The notes under the pieces are model-generated. The model was not told where the DNA came from and made no database searches. It saw only the letters and a list, made by a program, of their open reading frames with translations. 64,000 nt of DNA from Pseudoclavibacter sp. RFBB5 (lineage in GTDB: Bacteria; Actinomycetota; Actinomycetes; Actinomycetales; Microbacteriaceae). Position 1 is the first letter of the stretch. Every line of letters starts with the position of its first letter. A program made the translations under genes and the position numbers. Positions 1 to 7,456 of this stretch are shown here, piece after piece. The stretch spans positions 372,001 through 436,000 of the forward strand of contig NZ_PSTZ01000001.1 of the NCBI RefSeq assembly GCF_002931555.1, in the 5' to 3' direction.

Positions 1-1542
1 CCCCGCGGCGACGACCGCTACAGCACCCGCCGAGGAGCACCCGCGCGCGGAGCAGCATCAGCGCGCGGCGGCGCTCGCGGGCGCGACGGGCAGTTCTCCG
101 ATCGCAACGAGCGCATCGACCGTCACCACCACGACGCCCTCCGCCAGTCGCATGGGCGTCAGCCGGCGGCCGGCTCGCGCGGCGACCGCAGCGCCAAGCA
201 CTTCGACCCCACGGCTCGCGGCGCGAACCAGCCGCAGCGCGGGGCGATCCAGGACTACCGCAGCCACAGCCAGTCCGTCGCGGGCCGCGCCCCCTCTCAC
301 GACGAGGACCGCGTGCTCGAGCGTCTCGCCCCGACCGCGGTCGGCGCGAAGAACGCCGACGGCCTGAGCTTCGGCGACCTCGGGCTCGGCGCCAACATCG
401 TCGACGCGCTCGCCGAACTCGGCGCACCGAGCCCGTTCCCCATCCAGGCATCGACGATCCCGGATGCGATCCAGGGGCGTGACGTGCTCGGCCGTGGCCG
501 GACCGGCAGCGGCAAGACGATCGCGTTCGGCGCAGCCCTCGTGCAGCGGCTCAGCGTCGCGCGCGGCCGCGATGCCGACGCCAGCAAGCGCAAGATCGGG
601 CGCGCGCCCCGCGCCCTCATCGTCGCGCCGACACGCGAGCTCGCCCTGCAGATCGACCGGACCATCCAGCCGATCGCCCGCAGCGTCGGCCTCTTCACAA
701 CCCAGGTGTACGGGGGCGTGCCGCAGCAGCGTCAGGTCACGGCCCTCGGGCGCGGCGTCGACATCGTCATCGGAACCCCCGGCCGCATCGAGGACCTCGA
801 GCGTCAGGGCTTCCTGCGGCTCGACCAGGTCGAGTTCACGGTGCTCGACGAAGCCGACCAGATGTGCGACCTCGGGTTCCTCGAGCCCGTGCAGCGCATC
901 CTGCGCATGACCATGCCCGGCGGACAACGCCTGCTGTTCTCGGCGACGCTCGACGCGGCCGTGCAGCGACTTGTGACGGAGTTCCTCAAGAAGCCGTCCG
1001 TGCACGAGGTGGCGGGCGAGGAAGAGCAGCACACCGACATCGACCACAGCGTGCTCGTCGTCGAGCGCGACGACAAGCGCGCCGTCATCGAGCAGCTCGC
1101 CGGCTCCGGCGGCCGCGTGCTGATCTTCACGAAGACGCGTATCGCCGCCGAGGGGCTCGCCACCGAGCTGTCGATGGCCGGCGTGCCCGCGGCTGCGCTC
1201 CACGGCGACCTCACGCAGGGGCGACGCACGCACAACCTGCGCCTGCTCACGAGTGGCAAGGTCAACGTGCTCGTCGCGACTGACGTCGCCGCGCGCGGTA
1301 TCCACGTCGATGACATCCGTCTCGTGATCCAGTCGGACATGCCGGAGGAGTACAAGTCGTACCTCCACCGCTCCGGCCGAACGGGTCGCGCGGGACAGCG
1401 CGGCACGGTGGTCACGGTCATCCCGAAGCAGCGTCGTCGCCGAATGTCCGAGCTGCTCGAGCGGGCCGAGATCGACGCGCCCATGATCCCGGCGCGCCCG
1501 GGCGGCGCCGAGCTCGACGCCTTCATGGCGTACGCAGACTAG
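1..1542 (+). CDS. DEAD-box RNA helicase, 5' partial
   Basis: ATP-dependent RNA helicase that remodels RNA or RNP in the cytoplasm. The frame is open from base 1, so the true start lies before the window; a GTG at 313 is an internal candidate but would leave the arginine-, glycine- and histidine-rich N-terminal extension (1-312) unexplained. The core is complete: Q-motif region with FPIQ, Walker A GRTGSGKT (near 495), PTRELALQ, GTPGR, DEAD box in VLDEADQM (near 847), SAT in LLFSATLD, then ATDVAARG and HRSGRTGRAG of the second RecA lobe. The protein ends soon after the second lobe, with only a short tail. RNA substrate unknown. A perfect hairpin terminator follows. Confidence 0.95.
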   Translation, partial: PRGDDRYSTRRGAPARGAASARGGARGRDGQFSDRNERIDRHHHDALRQSHGRQPAAGSRGDRSAKHFDPTARGANQPQRGAIQDYRSHSQSVAGRAPSHDEDRVLERLAPTAVGAKNADGLSFGDLGLGANIVDALAELGAPSPFPIQASTIPDAIQGRDVLGRGRTGSGKTIAFGAALVQRLSVARGRDADASKRKIGRAPRALIVAPTRELALQIDRTIQPIARSVGLFTTQVYGGVPQQRQVTALGRGVDIVIGTPGRIEDLERQGFLRLDQVEFTVLDEADQMCDLGFLEPVQRILRMTMPGGQRLLFSATLDAAVQRLVTEFLKKPSVHEVAGEEEQHTDIDHSVLVVERDDKRAVIEQLAGSGGRVLIFTKTRIAAEGLATELSMAGVPAAALHGDLTQGRRTHNLRLLTSGKVNVLVATDVAARGIHVDDIRLVIQSDMPEEYKSYLHRSGRTGRAGQRGTVVTVIPKQRRRRMSELLERAEIDAPMIPARPGGAELDAFMAYAD

Positions 1543-1565
1543 GTGCCCCGCGCGAGCTGATCGAC

Positions 1566-1610
1566 CGATGCCCCTCTGGACGAACACACCCTTCGTCCAG
1601 AGGGGCATCG
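1566..1610 (+). terminator. Perfect 19-bp hairpin terminator
   Basis: Arms 1566-1584 and 1592-1610 are exact reverse complements around a 7-base loop (CACACCC). It begins 24 bases after the helicase stop. No long T-run follows, as is common for high-GC terminators. Confidence 0.85.
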
Positions 1611-1649
1611 TCGTTCGTGCCCGCACCCGAAACGTGGATGATCGCCGCG

Positions 1650-1655
1650 TAGCGT
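1650..1655 (+). promoter_or_regulatory. -10 element of a leaderless gene
   Basis: TAGCGT ends 7 bases before the ATG at 1663 and no Shine-Dalgarno sequence lies between. The expected transcription start falls on or next to the start codon. Confidence 0.5.
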
Positions 1656-1662
1656 TGCGCGC

Positions 1663-1998
1663 ATGAGCGAACAGCAGGCGAACGACCCGCAGGCGCGGGC
1701 AGACCAGGCAAGCGCGGGCGAGGACGTCGCGGCGAACGGTGAAGGCTCCGGCGGCGAGAGCGCCGGCCACGAGAGCGCGGCGCGCATCAGCACCGAGCAG
1801 CTCGCCAACGAGCGCGCGAACGGCGACGGCCACCTCTTCCCCGACGCGGGCTCGCTCTTCGAGCCGGAGCCCGCCGACACCCCGCAGGAGCTTGAGGCTG
1901 AGGTCGAGGAAGCGGAGAAGCACGACAAGCGCTTCGCGACCGGGCCAGATGAGTGGGGCGTGGCCGAGAGCAATTTCGGGCAGAACACGAGCGAGTAG
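1663..1998 (+). CDS. Small acidic hypothetical protein (111 aa)
   Basis: I do not recognise a family. The protein is hydrophilic, rich in Glu, Asp, Ala, Gly and Ser, with no membrane segment and no cysteine. The N-terminal half (about 1-45) is low complexity and probably disordered. The second half carries SLFEPEP and a Glu-rich helix-like stretch (about 70-92), ending near DEWGVAESNFGQNTSE. Start chosen at ATG 1663 because a -10-like TAGCGT sits 7 bases upstream, suggesting leaderless translation. It lies alone between the helicase terminator and a convergent terminator. Function unknown; the codon pattern and GC-rich third positions support a real gene. Confidence 0.7.
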   Translation: MSEQQANDPQARADQASAGEDVAANGEGSGGESAGHESAARISTEQLANERANGDGHLFPDAGSLFEPEPADTPQELEAEVEEAEKHDKRFATGPDEWGVAESNFGQNTSE

Positions 1999-2028
1999 CG
2001 TCATCGCCCGACGAGGCACTGCCCTCGG

Positions 2029-2096
2029 TCTCGGGATGGGTTCCTCACTTCCAGATGGGTTGCACCCCATCCCGAGATGAGGAACCCATCCCGAGA
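2029..2096. terminator. Long inverted repeat with alternative arms (convergent terminator)
   Basis: Arms 2029-2047 and 2078-2096 are exact 19-base reverse complements with a 30-base loop. The loop (2066-2077) holds a second copy of the 12-base right-arm segment CCCATCCCGAGA (2085-2096), so the left arm can pair with either copy. It separates the convergent gene ends at 1998 and 2110, so a bidirectional terminator is the simplest role. Confidence 0.7.
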
Positions 2097-2109
2097 TTGG
2101 CGGGATCGT

Positions 2110-2976
2110 TCAGCCCAGGTGGCTCGACGCGAGCAATGCGGCCGCCGTCGCGGTCCACGCGACGGCCACGAGTGCCCAGTCGGCGGCGTCCGTGCGGAGG
2201 ATGTGGCGCTCGGTGCGCGTCGGGGCGAAGCCGAACGCGCGCGCATCCATCGAGAGCGCGACCCGGTCAGCGTGCCGCAGCGCGCCCGCGAGCAGAGGGA
2301 TCGTGACGTCGAGCTGCGAGCGAAGCCAGGCGAGCGGCCCCCGACCTCGATCGACGCCGCGCACGCGCCGGGCGGCTCGGATCACCTCGAGTTCAGACCG
2401 GAACCTCGGCACGAACCTGAAGGCGGCCATCGCGGCGTAGCCGAAGCGGTAGGGCACGTGCAGGTGCTGCACCAGGGAGCGCACGAAGTCGTCGCCCGCC
2501 GTGGCGATCCCGCCGACGAGCGACAGCAGCACGATCGCGACGAGGCGGAGCGCTGTGCCGAGTCCGGTGGCCCAGGCGGCCACCGTGAAGGGCCGGCCGG
2601 CGAGCTCGAAGATGGTCGCCGTGCCGTCGAGCGCGAGCGCGGCGAGCAGGGGAGCGGCGCTTGTCGTCTCGCCGGACACCGTCGGGTCGACCCAGACGCC
2701 GAGGGTCACCGACAGGACCGCCAGCACGACGGGCACGCCGGCGATCAGCAGCAGGGCGCTTCGGGCAGACAAGCGCGCCCCGCTCAGAATCGCGATGCCG
2801 CAGAGAACGATCAGCAGCGCTGGGCTGAAAGCGTCGCGCACCACGAACATCGCGATGATCGCGGGCAACGTCGCGGCGATCTTCACGAGCGGGGTGCGCC
2901 GGTGCAGCCAGGGCAGGCGCTCGGCGCGCGAGCGCGCGACACTGGGCCGCGAGGCGAGTGCGTCGCCTGCGCTCAC
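2110..2976 (-). CDS. ykoC: ECF transporter T component (YkoC type)
   Basis: Transmembrane coupling subunit of an energy-coupling-factor importer; it links the two ATPase domains to the substrate-binding S subunit in the membrane. 288 aa with several hydrophobic segments, a cytoplasmic region with arginine-rich coupling helices (around RRVRGVDRGRG), and the arrangement of EcfT/CbiQ proteins. Start is a GTG at 2976 overlapping the stop of the upstream ATPase gene by four bases (GTGA), so translation is coupled. Third gene of a three-gene minus-strand operon in S, A-A', T order, which matches ykoE-ykoD-ykoC (thiamine-precursor uptake) in Bacillus. Substrate assignment rests on the S subunit. Confidence 0.85.
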   Translation of the reverse strand: MSAGDALASRPSVARSRAERLPWLHRRTPLVKIAATLPAIIAMFVVRDAFSPALLIVLCGIAILSGARLSARSALLLIAGVPVVLAVLSVTLGVWVDPTVSGETTSAAPLLAALALDGTATIFELAGRPFTVAAWATGLGTALRLVAIVLLSLVGGIATAGDDFVRSLVQHLHVPYRFGYAAMAAFRFVPRFRSELEVIRAARRVRGVDRGRGPLAWLRSQLDVTIPLLAGALRHADRVALSMDARAFGFAPTRTERHILRTDAADWALVAVAWTATAAALLASSHLG

Positions 2977-4871
2977 GACGCACCGCGCAGGTTCGCCGAG
3001 GACTGGCGAGCGAGCTCAGCCTCGAGCCGAGAGATCGACGTGATGCCGCGCAGGCCTGGGTGACTGCGCACGTCCGCGAGTGCGCGCGCAAGCGGCGGCA
3101 GGCCAAGGCCCGCGGCCTCGAGCGCACCGGAGGACACGACGTCGCCGACTTCGCCGTGCGCGGCGACCACGCCACCCTCGAGAACCAGGAGGTGCGTCGC
3201 GAGTTCCGTCACGAGCTGCAGGTCGTGCGTCGCGAGCACCAGCGTGGCCCCGTCTCGGTGGAGCTCACGCAGCAGCGAGACGAGCTCATCGGCGCGCGCC
3301 TTGTCCTGCCCGAAAGTCGGCTCGTCGAGCACCAGCACGTCGGCCCCGTCGAGGAGGGCGGCGGCCACCGTGAGCCTCCGCTTCTGACCGCCGGAGAGGA
3401 GGAACGGATGCCGGTCGGCGTGCTCGGCGAGCCCGAAGCGCTCGAGCATCTCGTCGACCCGGCTCCGTGCATCCGCCGCCCCTCGCCCGATCTCGAACGC
3501 GAGCTCGTCTCGCACGGTGTGCGTGAGGAACTGGTGCTCCGGGTTCTGGAACACGTAGCCGACGCGGGCGCGGAGTTCACCCGCCCGCATCCGGGAGATG
3601 TCCTGCCCGTCGAGCAGCACGGTGCCTCGCGGCGCGCGACGCACACCCGCGAGGGCTTGCAGCAGGGTCGATTTGCCTGCCCCGTTGTGCCCGACGACGG
3701 CCGTGATCGTGCCGGGCTGGATGCTCAGGGCAACTGGCCCGAGCACTTGTGTGCGGCCGCGGGTGACGGTGAGCTCGCGGACGTCGAGGCGAGGGGAGGC
3801 CGGTTGCGTTCCGGACTGCTCGGGGGACGCGGCCGACTTCGGTGACAAGTGCTGGGTCGCAGGGGTGTCTGTGGTCGATTCGGCGCGAGTAGTCACCGAA
3901 GTTGGCCGCAGACCGATGCGCAGGTCGGTCGCTGTCGGTGAGGCCGCGTGCTCGAGGCGCCGCGCGAGCTCGGTGCCGAGCAGCGGCAGCGGTGCCGCGC
4001 CCAGATCCCAGCCGGCCTCGGTGAAGACCGCCGCAGCCTCGTGTGCGACGGGGAACCAGACGCCGAGCTCGCGGAGCCTGTCCGAGTGCTGCCCGAAGAT
4101 CTCGCGGGGCGGGCCGTCGAGCACGAGACGCCCGTCGGAGTCGAGCACGATGACGCGGGTGGCGATCGTCAGCGCCTCATCGAGGTCGTGCTCGATGAGC
4201 AGGAGGCCGTGCGTTCCCGCTCGCACGAGCTCGCCGAGCGCCAGGTAGATGGCGTGCTTCGCCGCCTGGTCGAGGTTCGCCGTCGGCTCGTCGAGCACCA
4301 GGAGCCGCGAGCCCATGGCGAGCGCGCTTGCGATGGCGAGCCGCTGCCTGCCCCCGCCGGAGAGCACATCCGGAGAGTCCTCGCGCCGCGACCACAGACC
4401 GAGCTGGGCGAGCGACGCCTCGACCCTCGTCTCGATCTCCTGGACCGGAAGACGGAGGTTCTCTGGGCCGAAGGCGACCTCATCGAAGACCTGGCCGGTC
4501 ACGATCTGCGCGTCCGCGTCCTGGAACACCATGGCGACGTACTGGCTTGCGGCGGCGACGCCGAGCTCGGCGACGTCCCGCCAGTCGGCGCCTGCCCGCG
4601 CCCCTTCCGCCCGCGCCCCGCCCGTTCCTTCTGCCTTCGACTCGTCTGCGCCGTCCGCGAGCAGCACCCTCCCGGTCACGTCTGCCCCGAGCGACTGCGG
4701 GATGAGCCCGTTCAGTGCGCGGGCGAGCGTCGATTTGCCGCACCCGGACGGGCCGAGGAGCAGCACCGCCTCGCCGCGGGAGATTGAGAACGAGACGCCG
4801 TCGGGGCGCGGAGCCGCAGCGTCGAAGTGGGTGACGGAGAGACGTTCGACCCGCAGGAGCGGGGACGTCAC
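2973..4871 (-). CDS. ykoD: ECF transporter double ATPase (YkoD type)
   Basis: Fused pair of ABC ATPases that powers the ECF importer from the cytoplasmic face. 632 aa with two complete nucleotide-binding domains. The first has Walker A GPSGCGKST (residues 40-48), signature LSGGGRQ and Walker B LLVLDEP. The second has Walker A GHNGAGKST (about 394), signature LSGGQKR and VLVLDEP. A low-complexity Thr/Ser/Pro linker near 320-360 joins them. GTG start at 4871 overlaps the ykoE stop (GTGA). A fused A-A' protein is typical of YkoD and unlike the separate EcfA1/EcfA2 of group II systems. Confidence 0.93.
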   Translation of the reverse strand: MTSPLLRVERLSVTHFDAAAPRPDGVSFSISRGEAVLLLGPSGCGKSTLARALNGLIPQSLGADVTGRVLLADGADESKAEGTGGARAEGARAGADWRDVAELGVAAASQYVAMVFQDADAQIVTGQVFDEVAFGPENLRLPVQEIETRVEASLAQLGLWSRREDSPDVLSGGGRQRLAIASALAMGSRLLVLDEPTANLDQAAKHAIYLALGELVRAGTHGLLLIEHDLDEALTIATRVIVLDSDGRLVLDGPPREIFGQHSDRLRELGVWFPVAHEAAAVFTEAGWDLGAAPLPLLGTELARRLEHAASPTATDLRIGLRPTSVTTRAESTTDTPATQHLSPKSAASPEQSGTQPASPRLDVRELTVTRGRTQVLGPVALSIQPGTITAVVGHNGAGKSTLLQALAGVRRAPRGTVLLDGQDISRMRAGELRARVGYVFQNPEHQFLTHTVRDELAFEIGRGAADARSRVDEMLERFGLAEHADRHPFLLSGGQKRRLTVAAALLDGADVLVLDEPTFGQDKARADELVSLLRELHRDGATLVLATHDLQLVTELATHLLVLEGGVVAAHGEVGDVVSSGALEAAGLGLPPLARALADVRSHPGLRGITSISRLEAELARQSSANLRGAS

Positions 4872-5431
4872 CTGGGTGCTCTGCGGTCTTCCGCGAGCCG
4901 CAGGTCACGGCCGATGCCTGCACGCTCGAGCTGCTTCGCGAGCCAGACCGCGAGCATCGTGCAGAGCGGAGGCGACACGAGGAAGCTGCCGATGAGGAGC
5001 GCCGTGCCGAGCGCGTCGTACCCGCCGCCGTCGAGGATGCGGAACGCGGCGGCGGTCATGACGAGGCCCGCGAACAGCGACCCGGCGAGGAACAGCCACG
5101 CCGACCAGCGTCGGTAGCGTGTGACCAGGAACGGCAGCTCCTGGAGCACCCCGATGCCGACGCCGATGAGGAACGCGCCGAATGCGATCGGCTGGAACGG
5201 GCTCGCGACGAGTCCGGCGAGGGCCGAGGTGATGAGGCCGACCCACGGGCGGCGGAACAGCGCCTGCGCGAGTGCCCCCGGAATGAAGTACAGGCCGATC
5301 GTGAGCCCGTACACGAGTGGGAGGAGATTCGAGACGGCGCCGCCGATGTAGGCGTTGACGGTGAACACGACTCCGCCCGCGACTCCGATCGCGGCACAGC
5401 TCATGAGCAGACGAGTGCTGACGTTTCTCAT
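4868..5431 (-). CDS. ykoE: ECF transporter S component (YkoE-like)
   Basis: Membrane substrate-binding subunit, 187 aa with about five to six hydrophobic segments. The pattern of PIAFGAF, then GVLQELPF, then TRYRRWSAW resembles YkoE proteins, which in Bacillus serve hydroxymethylpyrimidine/thiamine uptake. That substrate is known for the family and inferred here. ATG at 5431 is preceded by GTGGAG. First gene of the ykoEDC operon. No TPP riboswitch consensus is visible in the leader, so control differs from many thiamine genes; a small hairpin and a BlaI-type operator lie upstream instead. Confidence 0.78.
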   Translation of the reverse strand: MRNVSTRLLMSCAAIGVAGGVVFTVNAYIGGAVSNLLPLVYGLTIGLYFIPGALAQALFRRPWVGLITSALAGLVASPFQPIAFGAFLIGVGIGVLQELPFLVTRYRRWSAWLFLAGSLFAGLVMTAAAFRILDGGGYDALGTALLIGSFLVSPPLCTMLAVWLAKQLERAGIGRDLRLAEDRRAPR

Positions 5432-5450
5432 TGGGCTCCACGCCTTCCCT

Positions 5451-5471
5451 CAGCGGGACACGATCCCGCTG
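5451..5471 (-). promoter_or_regulatory. Leader hairpin before ykoE
   Basis: Perfect 8-bp palindrome (CAGCGGGA/TCCCGCTG) with a 5-base loop, 20 bases before the ykoE start. It lies in the probable leader or promoter. Role unknown; it is not a TPP aptamer. Confidence 0.45.
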
Positions 5472-5491
5472 GGGTCACGGGCTGGTGCAAG

Positions 5492-5506
5492 TCTACAAAC
5501 TGTAGA
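5492..5506. promoter_or_regulatory. BlaI-type operator palindrome
   Basis: TCTACA-AAC-TGTAGA is an exact 6+6 palindrome with the TACA...TGTA core known for BlaI/MecI/CopY repressors. It sits 103 bases before blaI and 61 bases before divergent ykoE, so it could control both. Repressor identity is inferred from the neighbour. Confidence 0.65.
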
Positions 5507-5608
5507 GCGACGCGCGCGACAGGCCGTGGAGCTTGATAGCCTGAAGGCTCGCGGAGATCTGGGTGACGTTCCCCACGGCAGATCCGCGTCAAGAATTGGA
5601 GCAGCACA

Positions 5609-6007
5609 ATGCCAGGAACTCGCACTCGAGCACGGGGTGAGCTCGAACTCGTCGTGCTGCGGCTCCTGTGGACCGCCGACGAGCCGCTCACGGCCCGTGA
5701 GATCCAGGACCGGTTCCCGGGCCGGGTTCCCGCGTCCACGACCATCCTCACCGCCCTCGACCGCCTGCGGGCGAAGGGTGATGTGACGCGCGTCGGCCAC
5801 GAGCAGCGCGGCATCCGCTTCGCTGCGACGCAGACCGAAGCCGAGCACGCCTCCAGGGCGATGCTGAATGCGCTCAAGACGATCGACGGCCGCGAGGCCG
5901 CGCTCCTGAAGTTCGCAGGCAACCTCGACGCCCGTGACGCAGACCTCCTTCGCGCGGCTCTGCAGCACTCGCCTGTCTCGGCTTCCGAGCCCGCATCGGC
6001 CAGCTAG
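5609..6007 (+). CDS. BlaI/MecI/CopY-family repressor
   Basis: Winged-helix DNA-binding repressor, 132 aa, normal length for BlaI. The N-terminal HTH contains LELVVLRLLW and TAREIQDRF, followed by the recognition-helix region STTILTALDRLRAKGDV and the wing around RFAATQTEAE; the C-terminal helices would dimerise. ATG at 5609 follows TTGGAG. It precedes an M56 metallopeptidase gene by 74 bases, the classic BlaI-BlaR1-like pairing in which the protease relieves repression. In actinobacteria such pairs often control respiration, copper or antibiotic stress rather than beta-lactamase; no beta-lactamase gene is nearby. Confidence 0.93.
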   Translation: MPGTRTRARGELELVVLRLLWTADEPLTAREIQDRFPGRVPASTTILTALDRLRAKGDVTRVGHEQRGIRFAATQTEAEHASRAMLNALKTIDGREAALLKFAGNLDARDADLLRAALQHSPVSASEPASAS

Positions 6008-6081
6008 CCGGAGCCGGACCGGGTTCCACCATGGCTCCAAGCGGGCGTCCGGGGTTCCTGCCCGGACGCGAGTGATCCGAA

Positions 6082-6906
6082 GTGTGGATCATCCCTGCGC
6101 TCGCGTGTCTCGCGTTCGCGGTCTTCACGATGCTCGCGGCACCGTCGCTCCTCACCCGGGGCACCTGGCAGGTGCAGCATCCGCAGCTGGCTCTCGGACT
6201 GTGGCACGGCGCCGTCGTCGGCGGCTCGCTCGCGCTGCTGGCGGCCGTCGCGCTGTCGGTCGTCGCTGTGCTCACCTGGGAGCATGACGAGGGCAGCTGG
6301 CTCAGCGGCTTCGAGATCGCGCTCGCCTCGGTCGTCGCGAGCGTCGGCCTGATCGCCATGTTCGGCTGGGGGTTCATCGTCACGCGTCGTTCCGGGCGGG
6401 CTCTGGCTGACGGCAGGCGCGCGAACGACGAGCTGCGGGATGCTGCGCGCGTGCTGTCCTACAGGGATGAGCGCATCGGCGGGGCCCTCGTGCGCTTCGT
6501 CGAGTCTCCGGCACCGCACGCGCTCGCGGCGGCCGGGCCCGCTCCGGTGGTCATCGTGTCGAGCGGACTCGAGCAGCTGCTGACGCGCGAGCAGCTGGAA
6601 GCGGTCGTCGCGCATGAGCGCTGTCACCTGGTCAGGTTCCACGCCCTCGCCCAGCGGCTCGCCGAGGTCAACGAGGCGTGCCTCCCGCGGTACACGGGCG
6701 CGAAGAACCTGTCGCGCGCGACGGCGCTGCTCATCGAGCTGATCGCGGATGACGCGGGTGCGAAGGCGGTGGGCGCGGATGCGCTTGCCGGCGCGCTCCA
6801 GGCGCTTGCGGGTGCGGGTGCCGGATCGGACGATGACGTGCTGCGCCAGCGGGCGAGAAGACTCCACGCTCGTCCGGGAGGCATCAGCTCGACGTGGCAG
6901 GCTTGA
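6082..6906 (+). CDS. M56-family (BlaR1-like) membrane metallopeptidase
   Basis: Integral membrane zinc peptidase, 274 aa, with three N-terminal hydrophobic segments (about 2-22, 38-64, 78-100) and a cytoplasmic domain. The catalytic motif is HERCH (residues 178-182), an HExxH zinc site; an acidic IADDAG stretch downstream may supply the third ligand. It lacks the penicillin-sensor domain of BlaR1, as do other actinobacterial M56 proteins paired with BlaI. Start is a GTG at 6082 without a clear ribosome site. Probable role: cleaves or inactivates the upstream BlaI-type repressor in response to an unknown signal. Confidence 0.88.
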   Translation: MWIIPALACLAFAVFTMLAAPSLLTRGTWQVQHPQLALGLWHGAVVGGSLALLAAVALSVVAVLTWEHDEGSWLSGFEIALASVVASVGLIAMFGWGFIVTRRSGRALADGRRANDELRDAARVLSYRDERIGGALVRFVESPAPHALAAAGPAPVVIVSSGLEQLLTREQLEAVVAHERCHLVRFHALAQRLAEVNEACLPRYTGAKNLSRATALLIELIADDAGAKAVGADALAGALQALAGAGAGSDDDVLRQRARRLHARPGGISSTWQA

Positions 6907-6909
6907 GGC

Positions 6910-7392
6910 ATGCCTGATTCCCCTTCGTACGAAGAACCTCGCCCGGGCTACGACGTGCCACGTGCAGCAGAGCCTGAGCGGTCGCTCACCCCGGCGCGCG
7001 TGTCGAGGCTCCGGCGGCTCACGATCCTCCTCGCGGTCATGGTCGCGGCCGGTGCGCTCGCGAACTGGCAGCAGGAATCCGAGTTCCGGTCGGCGAGCAT
7101 CCTGAGTGTCGTGGTCTCGATCGTGGTCATCGTCGTCGGCTACGGCGCGATCTGGAAGATCCTCGGCTCACCCAAGCGGAAGCGGGCGGAGGGCGCTCGG
7201 ACTGCGGGCAGCATCCTCTCCGTGCTCGCGGTCACGGGTCTTCTGCTGACGGGTGTGCTCGCGATCACGGGTGCGAGCGCGAACGGCGCGGTGCAGCTGG
7301 TCGTCGGGCTCGGCTCGGCGATCGTCGGAGCCATCTGGCTGCACGCCGCCTGGCGCCGTCTCCCCGCCGAGCCGACCGGCCTGCTCGACTGA
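6910..7392 (+). CDS. Four-helix membrane protein, unknown function
   Basis: 160 aa. A Pro/Arg-rich N-terminus (1-36) is followed by four hydrophobic segments (about 38-55, 60-80, 95-118, 124-145), consistent with an integral membrane protein. I recognise no family motif. It starts 3 bases after the M56 peptidase stop, so it is probably cotranscribed with blaI and the peptidase. It could be a target or accessory of that system, or a remnant association; nothing in the sequence decides. Confidence 0.8.
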   Translation: MPDSPSYEEPRPGYDVPRAAEPERSLTPARVSRLRRLTILLAVMVAAGALANWQQESEFRSASILSVVVSIVVIVVGYGAIWKILGSPKRKRAEGARTAGSILSVLAVTGLLLTGVLAITGASANGAVQLVVGLGSAIVGAIWLHAAWRRLPAEPTGLLD

Positions 7393-7442
7393 CACGTTCG
7401 CGTGCCCCGCGACGCGCGCGCGTGGAATGTCGGGGGCTGCGC

Positions 7443-7448
7443 CTAGCC
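7443..7448 (+). promoter_or_regulatory. -10 element of a leaderless gene
   Basis: TAGCCT ends 8 bases before the ATG at 7457, with no Shine-Dalgarno between; this fits leaderless transcription of the histidine kinase gene. Confidence 0.5.
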
Positions 7449-7456
7449 TTGAGCCC

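Noticed and set aside
58-2070. A 670-codon open frame on the minus strand opposite the helicase and the acidic protein
   Set aside because: It mirrors GC-rich codon third positions of the real plus-strand genes, has no recognisable motif, and crosses a terminator hairpin.
5432-5608. TPP riboswitch before ykoE
   Set aside because: Neither the CUGAGA-type nor the ACCUGA-type conserved core is present on the minus strand; only a simple 8-bp hairpin is seen.
5609-6906. Beta-lactam resistance cassette because of BlaI and BlaR1-like genes
   Set aside because: No beta-lactamase or penicillin-sensor domain is present; such pairs have other roles in actinobacteria.
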